This document shows, in pieces, positions 6,378 through 7,035 of a stretch of DNA of 7,035 nucleotides. The DNA comes from an uncultured Desulfomonile sp. GTDB lineage: Bacteria > Desulfobacterota > Desulfomonilia > Desulfomonilales > Desulfomonilaceae. How positions within the stretch are numbered: position 1 is the stretch's first letter; each line of letters begins with the position of its first letter. The stretch is from assembly GCA_937915285.1 (NCBI GenBank), contig CALDNG010000467.1, positions 1-7,035 of the forward strand, in the 5' to 3' direction. The notes beneath the pieces were generated by a model. It was not told the origin of the DNA. It ran no database searches and saw only the letters and a program-made list of their open reading frames with translations. Both the position numbers and the translations under genes were made by a program.

Positions 6378-6406
6378 AGAATGCCCCCTAAGTATTTGGT
6401 GATACC

Positions 6407-7035
6407 ATGAAACTTGCGGCAGACAACTTACACGGACTCAACCCCGTCGTCATAGAGGCGTTTGATAAACTCGATCCAGAACCGCTTCGAGTCCTGTCAA
6501 GGCAGTTTGAGGAAATTGGCGCAGACTTCATTGACATAAACCCGGGTAGGCTCAGCCGGAAGAACGAGGGTAGGATGGCCTTCCTTGTCGACAGTGTTCA
6601 GTCGGTTTCAAACCTGAGGCTGATCCTTGACAGTCCTGACCCTCGAATTTTGGAGATAGGACTGGAGTCGGTGAAGCAAAGACCTGTAGTTAGCGCTTTA
6701 TCCCTGGAGCACGACAAGATAGAAAAGATTTTGCCACTGGCCAAAAGACACGATGCTGAACTGGTAATCCTCCTCATGGATGAAAATTCATTCACCCCGT
6801 CTACGGTCGATGAAAAGCTGGCCATTGCCATTCAGTTGAGACAAATTTGTCTTGAGGCTGGATTAAGCAATGATGACCTGATCTTCGATCCTGTTCTTCC
6901 TAACCTGACCTGGCCAGATGCAATGTTTAGGATTGGCGAAGCCATCAAAACAGTTAGGTTACTAGCGTCTGGAGCGGTTTTTCAGGAGCCGGCAAGAACC
7001 ATGTGTGGACTGTCGAATTTGAGAAGTGGAGTCAA
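6407..7035 (+). CDS. Pterin-binding methyltransferase, AcsE-like (3' end cut by window edge)
   Basis: Dihydropteroate synthase-fold TIM barrel; 209 full codons from the ATG at 6407, open to the right edge. Closest to methyltetrahydrofolate:corrinoid/iron-sulfur protein methyltransferases such as AcsE of Moorella, which move the methyl group of CH3-THF to cobalamin. Visible signs: FIDINPG at 41-47, SNLRLILDSPD at 68-78, DPVLP at 161-165 and GLSNLRSG at 201-208. Aligned by eye, the pterin-contacting residues of Moorella MeTr as I recall them (D75, N96, D160, N199) correspond to D75, S96, D161 and N204, so one Asn is replaced by Ser. Dihydropteroate synthase itself is less likely because of the AcsE-like spacing and GLSN motif. 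A weak GGTGA ribosome site lies 4 nt upstream. It follows fchA after 29 bp with no terminator, so it is likely in the same operon. Confidence 0.88.
   Translation, partial: MKLAADNLHGLNPVVIEAFDKLDPEPLRVLSRQFEEIGADFIDINPGRLSRKNEGRMAFLVDSVQSVSNLRLILDSPDPRILEIGLESVKQRPVVSALSLEHDKIEKILPLAKRHDAELVILLMDENSFTPSTVDEKLAIAIQLRQICLEAGLSNDDLIFDPVLPNLTWPDAMFRIGEAIKTVRLLASGAVFQEPARTMCGLSNLRSGV

Noticed and set aside
6598..6831. Minus-strand open frame of 77 codons
   Set aside because: Shadow of the AcsE-like methyltransferase gene, whose motifs are clear on the plus strand.

Overview
The window looks like chromosomal DNA from an anaerobic bacterium, most likely a deltaproteobacterium in the broad sense (Desulfobacterota). 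This is an inference. It rests on the ispE - tRNA-Gln(UUG) pairing, a CCA-encoding tRNA, a sigma-54 type promoter in front of an ammonium transporter, and a methyltetrahydrofolate:corrinoid methyltransferase homologue of the kind used in Wood-Ljungdahl metabolism. Nothing points to a phage, plasmid, insertion sequence or CRISPR array.

Left part, minus strand (1-1726). A class I SAM-dependent methyltransferase gene (1103-1726) is followed, after 299 bp, by the first 267 codons of an amt ammonium transporter that runs off the left edge. That gap is rich in signals: a weak candidate terminator behind the methyltransferase gene, an imperfect palindrome, a textbook sigma-54 -24/-12 element (924-938), and a long-range stem-loop in the predicted amt leader. 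Together they suggest nitrogen-responsive, RpoN-dependent expression of amt.

Middle part, plus strand (about 1715-3305). A candidate sigma-70 promoter overlaps the start of the divergent methyltransferase gene. It is followed by ispE (isoprenoid precursor synthesis), tRNA-Gln(UUG) and a small lysine-rich coiled-coil protein of unknown function. A strong hairpin plus T-tract terminator (3263-3305) closes the unit.

Right part, plus strand (3353-7035). Five closely spaced genes appear to form one operon: a membrane-embedded M50 site-2 protease, scpA (condensin kleisin), a CitE/HpcH-type lyase, an FchA-type methenyl-tetrahydrofolate cyclohydrolase that overlaps the lyase gene, and the start of an AcsE-like pterin-binding methyltransferase cut by the right edge. 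The first two are an ordinary housekeeping pair, but scpB, the usual partner, is not next to scpA. The last three form a one-carbon/acyl-CoA module. The lyase-FchA overlap suggests translational coupling, and the methyltransferase carries a substitution at one expected folate-contacting position. This module is the part of the window most worth following beyond its edge.
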